Counted from the stretch's first letter, positions 20,193-31,824 are shown. The stretch is 64,000 bases of DNA from Eutrigla gurnardus (GCA_963514095.1 OY741267.1:5300048-5364047); one strand, 5' to 3'. Notes: generated from the letters alone by a model not told the origin. Made by a program: numbers and translations.

Positions 20193-20889
20193 ACCTTTCA
20201 GAAAAATGTCGCCTGGGGAAAAACTCCCCCTGCTACCCTGATTTGCATTTGTATAGCTCACAGCATTTTCATTTACATGTTAAAGCCTCCCCTAGGATTA
20301 CGGGGAGGGGGGTCATGGGGGGACAACTGCCAAGCAAGGCCCACGTCAATTCCCGGCAATTTACGTCAGTTTTCGGTGTTTCCTGCAAATTGCCGTTTGC
20401 AGTCGTAAACCTGAACTTCCACGGGAATTTACAGGGCCGCTAACTGACGAAAATCCCACTTTTCATGCAGTGTAGAGTTGCTAAAAGTGTTTAAGGTTAG
20501 CAACAGCAGTCTGTAACTGGTTCAGACAGAATTAAGTAATATGAAATATGTGTGTGTCATATGGTGACAAAATAAGTTTTTTAAAAATGAGTGTATAGTT
20601 TTGACAAGAGTGTTTCATTTTGCAAAAGGTCTGAGGTGTTCTACTAATTGGGTGTTTGGTGTGCTAATTGTGTGTAGTGTTTTTAGAAAACGGGCCCTGT
20701 TTTAAAAATTGTGCTTAAGCAATCGAAAAAACAGATAGAAGGCCTGCTTTGATACGGAGACGAGGGCCAGATTTTGGCGAGCGATCGCCAAGCAGTTTGG
20801 GATCGGGGACGTACTACAGCCGCGATTCAGGTGGATCGCAGAGGTGTGCGGTCCCAGTGGTTCTGGAAACCGGACCTGAAGTTGAAGGA

Positions 20890-21445
20890 AGCAGGTAAAA
20901 AAACTTTTTGTGAATAAAATCCACACCCCTCCGCTCAGACTGGGCTTGTGGCTTAAAACGACCTCCCCATTAAAAGCCCTCCTCCAGTCACTTTCGTCTG
21001 CTGTGCTGTGGGGCTCCTGCACCAACATAACTTAAAAAGAGACACTCTTTTAAAATCCGTTCAGGATGCTGATGTTAAAATCACACATTGATGGAGAGAA
21101 GCTAAAAAAGAAAACAACAATGATAAAACATGTCAGTCATTAAAAACACAAGATGCAATGTTTAAAAATCATGTTCATTGGTGGTGATTTGCGTTCTTAC
21201 TTTACCGATGAGCTTCCTGAGCTGGTAGACTTCTTGGTCCGAGAGCACCTCTTCAGACTTCCTGGTGAGAGAGCGAGCTGACTGGATCAACAGCCTCAGG
21301 TTGGAGAAGTGCTCCTCTACAACAGTCTGGTTCCTTTGGTGATCTCTAAAAACGTTTTAATCTCAGCAGGAGAGTAGATACTCTGCTGCTGCTCCTGAGT
21401 TAGACAGAAGTCACTCTCTGACTCCTTTTTTTTTTTTTTTACGTT
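20890..21445 (-). pseudogene. L1-clade LINE relic (ORF1 end and endonuclease start)
   Basis: Minus-strand pieces occur in LINE order. At 21190-21445, two frames give ESESDFCLTQEQQQSIYSPA followed by EIKTFLEITKG and then, after a frameshift, VVEEHFSNLRLLIQSARSL and SDQEVYQLRKLIGK, like ORF1 tails of fish LINEs. At about 20900-21028, LVQEPHSTADESDWRRAFNG and VVLSHKPSLSGGVWILF match the pattern of an L1 apurinic endonuclease (LQETH...DW...SGGV). The element is truncated on both sides and frameshifted. Confidence 0.6.
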
Positions 21446-21830
21446 GGAGTTTCACTGTAATGATCCAGATTTACCATGCACCATCGGAAGAGGTGTATTT
21501 CATTACTGCTCTGATCCAGAGGTCGAGTGTTTACTATAAATATGTGCAGATGCGACTTGTCAGTAAAGTTTCAATCATGTTCTGTCATGTTCTCTCTTGT
21601 GATGACTTTGAGACATCACTTCTTGGAAACAACATAAAGCCATGCGTGTGTCGTATTACAACATGATGACGATTGTACAAGAGGGCCGAAGTCCGTTTGG
21701 TCTTGAAGCAGTGCAAACCGGCGTGGGACTGGGGAGGGGGGGCAATCGTGCCGAGGCACTGTATGGATCGTATGGCCCTAGTGTGAGTGTGCCCTTACAC
21801 GGTGGGTAGCCCAGCGCTTAAGATTGTGAC

Positions 21831-22862
21831 ACTGACATAAAACATCAAAAGTAATTTTCAAGACACTTAAGGAGAAAACTGAGCTTTGACCCTGCAACCA
21901 ATGGTTAAATCAAACACAAATGTATGGTGTGTAGTGTGTAACTGTGTATGACTAAACAACTCTTTGGGACACAAACAGTGATTTACTTGTTTTTTTTTTG
22001 TCTTTTTACTACGTCATCACACTCCTAGACTATTGTTTCTGAGGGTTATGACAGTTGAATTGAATGGTGCATTTTCAGATGAAGACGTGATATTTCACAC
22101 GTTGATTATTCATCTTTAAGCAGCATTCCCTGGACATGACAGGAATATTGCCTTTTAAGGAATATTTGCATGTAAACACATTCAGTGAAATCCCCAGAGG
22201 CTAGACTTAAATCTTCTACTGTTTCTTAGTTCTATTAAATGTAACATATATACTGTGTGTGGTTGAGTTCAATTTTCAAGCAAAACACCATCCAGTTGAA
22301 TTCCATCAGTGTTTGGATTCTCTTCCTGTTAGCTGATCAACGATGTGTGGGATGAGGGCAGGTCACTTGTCTGGTTTTCTAGGGTAACAAGAGGCTAAAG
22401 TCTGGACCAGTGAAGACAGAACTCCTTATCCACTGGCCTTTTAAATATGTTCGGCTAAGCTGTGTATTTTGCAGCTCAGCCAATTCAGATCAACGTGCTT
22501 CATGTGTGTGTAGAGCCCGTAGGGTTTCATTACATCCCTGTTGAATGCTACATCTGAAATGCCTTGGGTGGTAACATTTATACCAGCTGCTGACCTGGGA
22601 GTTCACTCTACGCTGCAGTATTGATTTTAACATTTCACATTGACTTCAAATTGTTAGCGGAAGCATTTGTCAGTCAAATTACAAAACTGTTTTAGTTTGC
22701 AACTTCTTCATTGTAAGTAACTTTATCCCGCTGACTGCAATGAAGCAGATCCATCCTAACTAGTTTAACTCTCAGTCAAATTCAATTTATTGTTGTCACG
22801 AGTGTCCTGTCCCTTTCGGTAGACCACAATGGGATCTTATTTCACATAAAAACACACACACG
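21831..22862. other. Intergenic DNA without a recognised gene
   Basis: AT-rich unique sequence; I see no domain, structural RNA or terminal repeat. Confidence 0.55.
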
Positions 22863-22991
22863 TACACTATATTACAAAACGTATTCACTCACCCATCCAA
22901 ATAATCTAAATCAGGTGTTCAATCACTTCCATGGCCACAGGTGTATAAAAGCAGCACCTAGGCATGCAGACTGTTTCTTCAAATATGTGAA

Positions 22992-24439
22992 AGAATGGGT
23001 CGCTCTCAGGAGCTCAGTGAATTCCAGCGTGGTACTGTGATAGGATGCCACCTGTGCAACAAGTCCAGTCGTTAAATGTCCTCACTCCTTAATATTCCAC
23101 AGTCAACTGTCAGTGGGATTAGAACAAATTGGAAGTGATTGGGAACGACAGCAACTCAGCCAAGAAGTGGTTGACCACGTAAAATGATGGAGCGGGGTCA
23201 GCGGATGCTGAGGTACATAGGTCACAGAGGTCACCAACTTTCTAAGTCAATCACTAAGACCTCCAAACTTCATGTGGCCTTCAGATTAGCTCAAGAACAG
23301 TGTAGAGAGCTTCATTGAATGGGTTTCCATGGCGATCAGCTGCATCCAAGCCATACATCAGCAAGTGCAATGCAAAGCGTCGGATGCAGTGGTGTAAAGC
23401 ACGCCGCCACTGGACTCTAGAGCAGTGGAGACGTTCTCTGGAGGGACCAATCATGCTTCTCCATCTGGATATCTGACTGACGAGTGTTATGAACCTACAT
23501 TGATACTTTGTTTCTGAATTGTTTTGTTTTGTTTTGACATGATTCTGTATATTATTTGTGGTCAAGGAAATCTAATTTGTTTTTGTCAATCAGACCAGCA
23601 TGCGTGGTTAGCGATGTTGATTGGTGATTGGCCCATTCCTGATTACACGCAGTATATAGCGCAGAGAATTACGGACAGAGGGGGCTTGACTCTATCCGCG
23701 CCGATCCGCGCCCGTGGATGCGTTTTCGTTTGGACGCCACATCTATCCCTGAGGTTTGGTGGACGTCGTGTTTGTGGATCGCCAACACTCTTCACCTCCT
23801 CCCTCGTGACGCGGACGTCTCTTCACTCCCTCCGCTCTCGTGGACGCCTTGGTTTTTTGTATCGTTTGGACACTCTTCACTTCCTCCCTCGTGATGCCCT
23901 ACCGTTTGGACGCTCTCCGACGCTCCGCGGTTTCGATGGACATTGTGTTTAGGGAACCGTGTAACTTTTGGTGTAACCATGTGAATAATAACATGTCTAA
24001 ATAATTCAGTTGAAGATAAATATTGGTAACTCATCTATGACTCTCTGTCTGCCTTTGCTGCCACCTTGGACACATAACACGAGTCTGGGTTTGGCGGTTG
24101 CCAGGACAACGGTACTTGTCTGACTGCATTGTGCCACGTGTAAAGTTTGGTGGAGGGGGATTATGGTGTGGGTTGTTTTTCAGGAGCTGGGCTTGGCCCC
24201 TTAGTTCCAGTGAAAGGAACTCTGAATGCTTCAGCATACCAAGAGATGTTGGACAATTCCATGCTCCCAACTTTGTGGAACAGTTTGGGGACGGCCCCTT
24301 CCTGTTCCAACATGACTGTGCACCAGTGCACAAAGAAAGGTCCATAAAGACATGGAGGAGAGAGTTTGGTGTGGATGAACTTGACTGGCCTGCACAGAGT
24401 CCTGACCTCAACCCGATAGAACACCTTTGGGAGGAATAA
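22992..24439 (+). pseudogene. Tc1 transposase relic (DD34E)
   Basis: The N-terminal paired-like HTH region starts near MGRSQELSEFQRGTVIG at about 22995, followed by several stops and frameshifts. The catalytic core continues after the solo LTR: KFGGGGLWCGLFF, FQHDCAPVHK (second Asp) and SPDLNPIEHLWEE (Glu), ending with a premature TAA at 24437. Enzymes of this family cut and paste at TA sites. Multiple lesions and the LTR insertion make it inactive. Confidence 0.85.
23485..24079 (+). repeat. Solo LTR inside Tc1 copy 1
   Basis: Termini TGTTATG...CATAACA and an exact 4-bp target duplication CGAG (23481-23484, 24080-24083). A TATATA lies at 23653-23658. The Tc1 copy at 37.55 kb reads through the insertion point (gacgagtctgggtttggc), which proves the boundaries. 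The type (4-bp duplication, TG...CA) fits a gypsy or retrovirus-like LTR. No internal region remains. Confidence 0.93.
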
Positions 24440-24817
24440 GAGTGGAGACTGAGAGCCAGGCCTTCCCTTCAACATCAGTGTGTGACCTCACAAATACACT
24501 TCTGGAAGAATGGTCAAAAAGCCTCATAAACACACTCCTAAACCTTGTGGAAAGCCTTCCAGAAGAGTTGAAGCTGTTATAGCTGCAAAGGGTGGACCAA
24601 CGTCATATTAAACCCTATGGATTAAGAATGGGATGTCACTTAAGTTCATATTATAAATCGATTCATTAATTAATGAATTAACTAATTAATTAATCGAAAT
24701 TAATCACATTTCATATAAATTTGACCTTAGAACAGTGCAAAGTATTTTTTTCACATGGATTTTTAGTATACCATTGAATAATGACTGAATACATGAGCTT
24801 AAGCAACAAAATATTGC

Positions 24818-25149
24818 TTATCTTTGTTCAACCAAGTCCAACAGACCAGTGCAATTTTTGGCATTAAGTGTAACAATAGCATCTGGTGGAGTGTGGGTTG
24901 GGTGAGGGTCTTTGTACTCGGAGTCGTCCACGCTAGCTACCACGCTAGCGTCCACTCTAGCTGCTATATGTTTTGCATTGAGGTGATACTTGAGGCTCGA
25001 TGTGCTGCGGTGATATGCAAATTCCTGGTTGCATAGCTTGCACACAACCATGCTCTTATCGACGCTTCCATCCGTTCGTTTTTTTATAACAACATTTCCC
25101 ATCCACTGGGCCAACCAAAGCGGTCTCATCAGCTTCTTCTTCGGTCATG
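24818..25149 (-). pseudogene. hAT transposase N-terminus with BED zinc finger
   Basis: From the minus-strand ATG at 25147-25149 the frame starts in an acidic stretch and then shifts. In the downstream frame the finger VVCKLCNQEFAYHRSTSSLK is followed by YHLNAKH, giving the CX2C...HX4H pattern of BED fingers that bind transposon ends. No RNase H-like catalytic part follows, so only the first part of a ZBED-like transposase remains. Confidence 0.7.
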
Positions 25150-25237
25150 TTCACTGTGGTTTGTTGTTGTCTGAAGTCATGAACACTAGTTGGTGCTCGA
25201 ATATAATCGGTCTGCCTGAAACTCATCCAGTGGCCCT

Positions 25238-25250
25238 AATATATATATAC

Positions 25251-25284
<34 letters not shown>
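25238..25284. repeat. TA microsatellite
   Basis: atatatatac/atatgtatatat tract of about 45 bp. Confidence 0.95.
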
Positions 25285-25286
<2 letters not shown>

Positions 25287-25760
25287 GCCGGGACTTTAAC
25301 GGCGTTAACGTGCTGCGTTAACCCGAGACTCTTATCGGGCGATAAAAAAAATATTGCCGTTAATCTATTCTCAAAGTTGGGTCGGGAGCTGCGTCTATAC
25401 CAGGGCTCGGATCTGGCCCACGAAGGAATATTTACTGGCCCTTTTAGTGGATAAAACATAAAAACATGCTGGCCGTATAGTGGCCGTAATGAGCTGCCCT
25501 CTCTCATCTCCGCGCAGCAGTGTAGACCGTCCACCTCGTTGAACCAACCATGTCGCTTTCTACTTTGAAAACACGGCTGTGTCTCCGTCCAAAATCCGTT
25601 GCGCTCACGCTGCCTGCACGCACAGATCCGCTCGTGCTCACATGCGCTGATGCAGGTCGAGTGTTTACTAGAAATATATGCAGAGACGGCGCACCTTCAA
25701 AGCAACATCAAGCCATGCGTGTGTTCAAATGGCCCTGGTGTGAGTGCGCCCTTAGTTAAC

Positions 25761-28200
25761 ACTAGGCAGCCTATGTTAATAAAATAAGGATCGTTTCTTG
25801 ATAAGCAGTGTAACTCTGAGTTAACCTATTTCAACCTGAATTTCTGTGAACTGTTCAGTAAACCTATAACTTATATTTTACTTGATAAAATAAGGCAATA
25901 TACAGTATGCACTCATATGTCGCTGTAGTGTTTTACAGTATCTGTAGCTATTAATGTGATCCTGGCTGAATTGCACTGTAGGGGGCGAGATGTTGACATC
26001 ATATATTCCACATATTATAAATTATTATAAAATTGATACATCGTAGAATTGTGATGTTTTGTGTAGCAATATTGTATCGATACAGAGTTGTCAATTTTTT
26101 GACAATATGTTATTAAGTCACCCATTAGGTGGTGCTGAGGCATTTCTGTCGTGCTTACGGGTAAAGTCAACGGGTTGACAGGAAGTTGGCTGGTACGTAG
26201 TGTCATTCTTCAGCGCTCTGCCACATTCTTACCAATTCTGCACATTTTAAAAAACTTTTTTATCATTCAAATGTCTCTCGAATCCTCAAAGTCTCATTGT
26301 TAATAATTGCATGTTTCAACTCTGTTTTTTATGCCCAGGCAAAGGTTAGACATTGGCCCTCCATCCATTAAACATTGCATTTGTCTGTTTGAAAGATGTC
26401 AGGGAAGAAGCACAGACATTTATTTTCATTCTGGGCAAAGATGGGTCTGCCCCCTTCAAAAACAGTTATGCAAACAAACACTATGAATCTGCAGAAAAAA
26501 AACGAGCAGCAAAGTAAAAGTCTGTAATGAAGCTGGTTCACAGCATCAAAGCCTGGCAACCCGGCCGCTTATCCTCTGGCAGTAAATCACCAGGTACCAT
26601 CATCAGCTTTCTTCTCTTGCTGCATGGTAATTGACTGCTGATTGTCAAAAGACCCCCTTCCTGTTCAGCCAGACCCCCTGTGAGTGTGTGTGTGTGAGTG
26701 TGAGTGTGTGTGTGCGTGTGTGCGTGCGTGCATGTGACTGAGATCAAATAATATGACCAGCTATTTGATGTCGGTGCCTGGTGGGCTACACAACCAAACC
26801 AGGGATGTTTCATGTGAACACTGCTTCATTATTTTGTTACAACTCCGTCTTTGAACCTCACAGCTACATGATTAATTCATTTTTACTGAGGCTAAAGGTT
26901 GGACTGTGGACACAGAGAAGTCTGTTCATTTTGGTTTTAAAGTAAAGCAAAGAGGCTTCACTAAATGCTACGTATCAGCCAACCCAACAAGGCTAATTAA
27001 ACGTGACACGACTGAGGAAGAAGACAAATAACAAGCTGACTCAAACAGAATGAGTTACAACAATAAACTGTCCTAGAAAGCAGCAGAGCGGCATCCATAG
27101 ACAGGGAAATGAAATATGTAGAGACTGTAGTCCTATGGGGGGTTCGGTGCTGAGTGGTGGTGGTGGATTGTGTTGACTTTTTTGTTCATAGTCACAAATA
27201 CAAACTAGTTGAGTCAGTAGAGACATACTTAAAGGCTTGTTGATAAAACATAGATATGATTTGTGCCGACACCAGGTTGAGTTAATGATCCGTCTTGAAT
27301 AGTCATCGTTAAATAGTCACATATTTAATCTATTGACTTTATGTTGTAATTGTCTGTTTTTTTGTGTCTCTCAGCACTAAAACAACATCAAGGTTAAGTT
27401 CATTAGAATCCTTTTTCATGGTGTAGCGGAATCATGTCCCTAACAAGACCATACTTCTGTCACAGTTCTGTATTCAACCCAGCTAATCCAGTCATCTCAC
27501 TCCTTGTTCAGCCTCCCCATTCTGTATCATAAAGACTCCTGCTTCACACACACTCACTGCCAGATTGTTCTTCGCCTTTCCCCACAAGACTTTCCAGCTC
27601 TCCGAACTGATTTCCCTGTTGCTGACGCTCCCGGATATCACCTCAGCCTTCTGTCCTTGACCTTGAGATTCACTTCAGCGCTGCTGGTTTCTGTCTGCCC
27701 GTGGCTGATGAGTGTTTTTTCAACAGTTCCGTGTGAGTGTTATTGCCATCCTTCCTGTTTTAATGTGGTGAGGATCGCCATGCTGTGCCTCTGCACTACC
27801 AGCCATTGTGTGTGCAACACGTGTATCCATCATCAATCATCAGGGCGGCTGTGGCTCACAGGTAGAGCGAGTGTGTTAAGGTACATTTACATTTACCATC
27901 ATCTGCTGTGCTGGTTGCCTGCCCTTCAGCCGTCCCCAACTTACCTTCCTCAGGCTACTCTATACTTACATGATTCCCGATCCTCGTAGACGGTTCCTGC
28001 CTGCCCCAACACAGTACCTCTGAACACTACTGAACCAGCTGACTGAACTGAGTGTTAATTATAACTGTTACGACTCACCTGCTCCCCAGTTTGGCTCACT
28101 CAGAGTTCCAGGGTCGAGTCCGAATTTTTGGATATCTCCGGTCTGGAAAAAGAGGGTAATAATTAGCATTAAAACTGTTTCTGACATCTGATTCATTCAC
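25761..28200. other. Intergenic DNA; possible decayed LTR at 27.44-28.19 kb
   Basis: Mostly unique, with an imperfect GT tract at 26684-26735. The stretch 27440-28195 has the pyrimidine-rich character and a final aaaactgtttctgacatctg like the end of some fish gypsy LTRs, but I could not define termini. A short ggcggctgtggctcacaggt motif at 27842 resembles a SINE fragment. Confidence 0.4.
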
Positions 28201-28225
28201 GATCCTCCTGAAAGCATCACTTTAG

Positions 28226-28335
28226 AGCAGGGGTGCCCAACTCCGGTCCTGGAGAGCCACTGTCTTGCCTGTTTTAGGTTTGTCCCTGCTCTTACACACC
28301 TGATTCTAATGATGTGCTCATTATCAAGCAACTGA
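28226..28335. repeat. Truncated interspersed repeat (MITE-like)
   Basis: The start ggggtgcccaactccggtcc is one I associate with abundant fish repeats. It runs straight into the LINE fragment and has no second terminus. Confidence 0.4.
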
Positions 28336-28339
28336 AGCT

Positions 28340-29025
28340 TGTCACAGGTTTGAAAATCGTTCCTGATATGGGCCAGAACAGAGAAGAGTCTGGACTTTGC
28401 TGAGCGACATTTGTTTGATTTCAGCGATGGTGGTACCAGCCGGCCAGCTGAAGTAGAGGAGCGAAGTGCTCGCTTCGGTGTGTGGTTTGACCAGTGTTTG
28501 AAGGTAGATGGGTGCCGTTCCATTGATGGCCCTGAAGGCCAGTGCCATCGTCTTGAATTGGATGCGTGCTGCAACAGGAAGCCAGTGGAGGTCACGGAGG
28601 AGGGGGGTCACATGGGAGAATTTGGGTAGATTGAAGACAAGGCGTGCTGCAGCGTTCTGGATACGCTGCAATGGTTTAATCGCAGAGGCCGGGAGTCCGG
28701 CCAGGAGAGAGTTGCAGTAGTCAAGGCGGGAGATGACCAGTGCTTGGACCAGGAGTTGCGTTGCATCCTTTGTGAGGAAGGTCCGAATCCTGTGAAGCAA
28801 ATCTGCAGGATCGGGCCACAGCAGAGATGTTGGGGGTGCAGGATAGTTGGTCATCGAGGATTACACCCAGGTTCCTCGCAGTTGAGGAAGGCAATACTGT
28901 GATGCCCTCGACAGTGACCGACAGGTCCATGCGAGGGCAGTCTTTCCCCGGGATGAAGAGGAGTTTGGTTTTATTCAGGTTAAGCTTGAGTTGATACGCA
29001 GTTGTCCAGACAGAGATGTCTGCCA
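28340..29025 (-). pseudogene. L2-like LINE reverse transcriptase relic
   Basis: Minus-strand pieces in order: NLNKTKLLFIPGKDCPR, then ITVLPSSTARNLGVILDDQL, then after a frameshift FLTKDATQLLVQALVISRLD with YCNSLLAGLP, and AAARLVFNLPKFSHVTPLL with RDLHWLPVAARIQFK. This is the C-terminal end of the RT protein of L2/CR1-type LINEs, past the catalytic motif. At least one frameshift lies near 28790 and the sequence is 5'-truncated, as is usual for LINE copies. Confidence 0.85.
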
Positions 29026-29417
29026 GCCAGCCAGTACCAGTTCAAAAGATGGGCAAACCAGCAGGGCTGTAGTGGTAAAATCAGAGGTGGTTATACTCTG
29101 AATTCTGTGATCAGATGGACCACAATGCAGTAAGACATACCTGGATATACCGCGCGGTGTAGGCCTTTAATTTTTACCACAGCGGACCGGTGTCATCAGT
29201 GTCAAAATGGTTGGTTATGATGATATTGTGGTTATTGTTGAATGTTGGTTCTGTGAAAAGAAATGGGACACTACCTGCAGTCTATTACCCAATGTTTCTA
29301 TCCTATTCTAGCCTATGTGCGACCATTAGACTGTACCAAGGACATCACTGCAGCGCTCTCTCATGCCTTCAAACACTCACTACATCCAATTCTGTTCTAT
29401 CTATTGTAGTTATAGTG

Positions 29418-29790
29418 TTTCTATCCATCCATTGTCTACCGCTTATCCTGTATTCAGGGTCGCGGGGGGCTGGAGCCGATCCCAGCTATCATTGGGCGAA
29501 GGCAGGGTACACCCTGGACAGGTTACCAGTCCATCACAGGCCCGACATGTAGAGACAGACAGGTAACCAGTCTATCACAGGCCCGACATGTAGGGACAGA
29601 CAGGTAACCAGTCTATCACAGGGCTGACATGTAGAGAGAGACAGGTCCCCATCCTGCATGTCTTTGGACTGTGGGAGGAAGCCGGAGAACAAGGAGAACA
29701 TGGAAGGAACCTGAACCCGACCCCGGAATCGAACCCAGGAACCTCTCGCTGTGAGGCAACAGTGCTACCCACTACACCACCGTGCAGCCC
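29418..29790 (-). repeat. tRNA-derived SINE, copy 1, with internal triplication
   Basis: On the minus strand an A box (TGGTGTAGTGGG, 29768-29779) and a B box GGTTCGATTCC (29725-29735, perfect consensus) form a tRNA-like head. The body contains TCTTTGGACTGTGGGAGG (as seen on the plus strand), and the tail near 29420 is atggatgg. A 41-bp segment is repeated three times at 29520-29642. It shares its body with 52304-52665. Confidence 0.8.
29520..29642. repeat. 41-bp unit repeated three times inside the SINE
   Basis: 29520-29560, 29561-29601 and 29602-29642 each begin aggt(t/a)accagtc and end in a gtag(a/g)gacagac-like sequence, with a few differences. The SINE at 52.3 kb has one unit. Confidence 0.9.
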
Positions 29791-31776
29791 AGTTTAAATC
29801 AGCAGGCCTACAAAAAAAAGATCAACCAACTGTGTCCTCATACAGAAAACAAAAAGGTCAGACCAGGTCTGTGTAGAAAAACAAAACACACTAAATCAAT
29901 GGCACCTCTCTAGGAACCACTAATGTAATTACATTACAGAAAAATGCTTAACTTTAGGCTTTCCTCCTCTTTGTTCCTCTTCTCTCTGTTTCTCTACATC
30001 TGTCACTTCGTTCTCCGTTCCTCTTCCCTCTTTTCCTCCTCTCTCCTTTTCTCCACTGTCTGGTGTGCCATTTTCTTTATTTCCTCTTACTATCCTCCTC
30101 TCTCTTTCTCCTCCCCTCTCTTTGAACTCCTGTCCCTCCTCTCTCATCGCTGCCTGTCTCACCCTGCCTGTCTCACCCCTGCCTGTAAAATACATGTACA
30201 ATGAGTTGTATTGGAGAGTTCTGCCCTGGGTACAGCTGTTAGGCAGCCTGTCACTTTATTTAGCCTCCTGGCTGATCGCCCCGTCGCTAAAAGACCTACA
30301 GAAGCATCAAGTCTGAATGTGTAATCAAGTGCTGCAGCCCAGCTCCACGTTCTCACAAGTTTCTGTTAGAGAAGCATCTTAAGAAGGGGGGAAACTTCCT
30401 GCCAGAGTGCTTGTTCTTTATTTCCCTACGAAGTGATGACATGACACTTTATACCCGAGATTGCATTGGAAGAGAAAAATAAGCTTTGTTCTGTTAGAAT
30501 TGGCTTTTACTTTGTTCATTTTAGATTTGTACTTATTTCACTGAACTCATATAAATCACTGGTTGTGCTCATTAGAACAGTGTGACATGTTAACCTGATA
30601 AGCAGGAACCCGTTGAATCTTCAAGGCCCTCTTTGATCTGACAGTTAGGTTTGCTAGAATAGACACACGCCTGAAGGACAACACTCATACATGTTTCATA
30701 TTACATTTCCATTTGGTGTATTTTTGTAGCAGAAACAGCACCACATATAGACCTGGAATATGTACTAGCATTACTACAGCGAGTCGTTTACAATGGATTC
30801 ATTAAGACGCAGATTTTCTTGACACAACGCCAAGGAAAACCGGGGGAAAGTTTTTTTTGGTACGTGTGGACATGGCCTCACTCTACAGAATTCTCCATCT
30901 TCAGTTCAATCTCAAACCTTGATTTCCAACAGGGCCCACACTGGATTTACCACGCCCTAACTGGGAATCCATACAGAGCTAGCCAGTGTGTGTGTATTTA
31001 TTTTGTATTCATCAAAATCGTCTTTATCACAAATTGACAGGTAACAAATTACTGCTCAATTAAACAAAAACCTATTAAACGCCTCTCAGTGTGAGACAGA
31101 ATTTCAACTCCAAATCTTTGGTTTTGATGACAGTAGATCTTTGCTGAAAGTAGAACAAAGTTAATATCTCGGTGTGTGGATTGATTCAGACATTACGTTT
31201 TAACCAAGAACAAAATACATTGTATTGCTAGTGTTCTGTATCACCTCAGATATTGTCTTTTTACACAGCATGGCACAATGTTTGACACGCAGTTCTCTTT
31301 AATACAAGATGTCAATTTCCCTGGTGCCTATTTATTTGTAAGTGGATTAACGTTAACCATCCATATTGTCCAAAACAATAAAATCATTCACTCAGAAGCT
31401 CAGATCAGTTCCTCTATATACTCCCCTTTGTATCTTAAGGTAAAAACAACGTTTTACCTTTAAATAGCCGTCCTCTGTCATAATTTTGCTAATTTAAAAA
31501 TGTTTGTTTTCTGATCTCAAAATGGACTGTTTTCAGTAATGCCAACCCCTTGCTCTCTATGTAGAGACTAATCATTTCTGTTTGAACTAAACCTGCAGAG
31601 CCAACAATGCTGATGATGAAACCGAACACAGCCACGAAAACATGAAACGCTGAGAGGTTTCAGATCAGAGCACTGATAGTCCAAACCCTGGTCCCGCTGG
31701 CTGTTTGATCAAACTGTCTATTGGAGAAGCCCTGAGGTTGGAGACAAGGAAACAGACGGACACCACACACACACCA

Positions 31777-31782
<6 letters not shown>

Positions 31783-31823
<41 letters not shown>
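31783..31823. repeat. CA microsatellite
   Basis: About 20 CA repeats. Confidence 0.97.

Positions 31824-31824
<1 letters not shown>

Larger units (their letters stand above)
17250..20472. mobile_element. 3.2-kb DNA transposon carrying a divergent gene pair
   Basis: Inverted termini CACTGCATGAAAAGTCGGAT and (reversed right end) CACTGCATGAAAAGTGGGAT continue into related sequence for about 26 bp. TAG flanks both ends (17247-17249, 20473-20475), a 3-bp duplication as in PIF/Harbinger-like or CMC-like elements. Inside are a multi-exon minus-strand gene (17942-19479) and a plus-strand gene (19685-20044) sharing a short promoter. No DDE transposase is visible, so the element is non-autonomous or uses an enzyme I do not recognise. 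Confidence 0.85.
14122..20734 (+). mobile_element. IS630/Tc1-mariner transposon with three nested insertions
   Basis: The left end CAGTTTTTTCCGATTG at 14122 and the reversed right end CTGTTTTTTCGATTG at 20734 are inverted repeats related to those of the MITEs at 13.1 and 56.8 kb. The left flank is TA at 14120-14121; the right flank has decayed. Removing insertions at 14348-15141, 16880-17074 and 17250-20472 leaves about 2.4 kb with a transposase relic. The copy is old: the frame is broken many times. Confidence 0.85.
22863..24650 (+). mobile_element. Tc1 transposon copy 1, split by a solo LTR and 3'-truncated
   Basis: Starts with the Tc1-type end TACACTATATTACAAAACGT and continues with the same leader as the copy at 36995 (caggtgttcaatcacttcca). 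The body is cut at 23484 by a solo LTR and resumes at 24080. The right inverted repeat is missing: homology stops near 24650, where an hAT relic begins. Confidence 0.85.
24650..25760 (-). mobile_element. hAT transposon relic
   Basis: Contains an attaattaatt-rich segment at 24.66-24.70 kb, a BED zinc-finger exon at 24818-25129, and at 25285-25400 the motif ggactttaacggcgttaacg that accompanies many fish hAT copies. A TA microsatellite (25238-25284) interrupts it. I could not identify its termini. The last 120 bp resemble 21.5-21.8 kb. Confidence 0.55.

Noticed and set aside
23524..23952. 142-codon plus-strand frame
   Set aside because: It lies wholly in the solo LTR and has no domain.
27504..27989. 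161-codon plus-strand frame
   Set aside because: Pyrimidine-rich sequence probably from a decayed LTR; no domain and no conserved start.
29518..29645. CRISPR-like array
   Set aside because: The three 41-bp repeats are directly tandem without spacers and lie inside a SINE in a eukaryotic genome.
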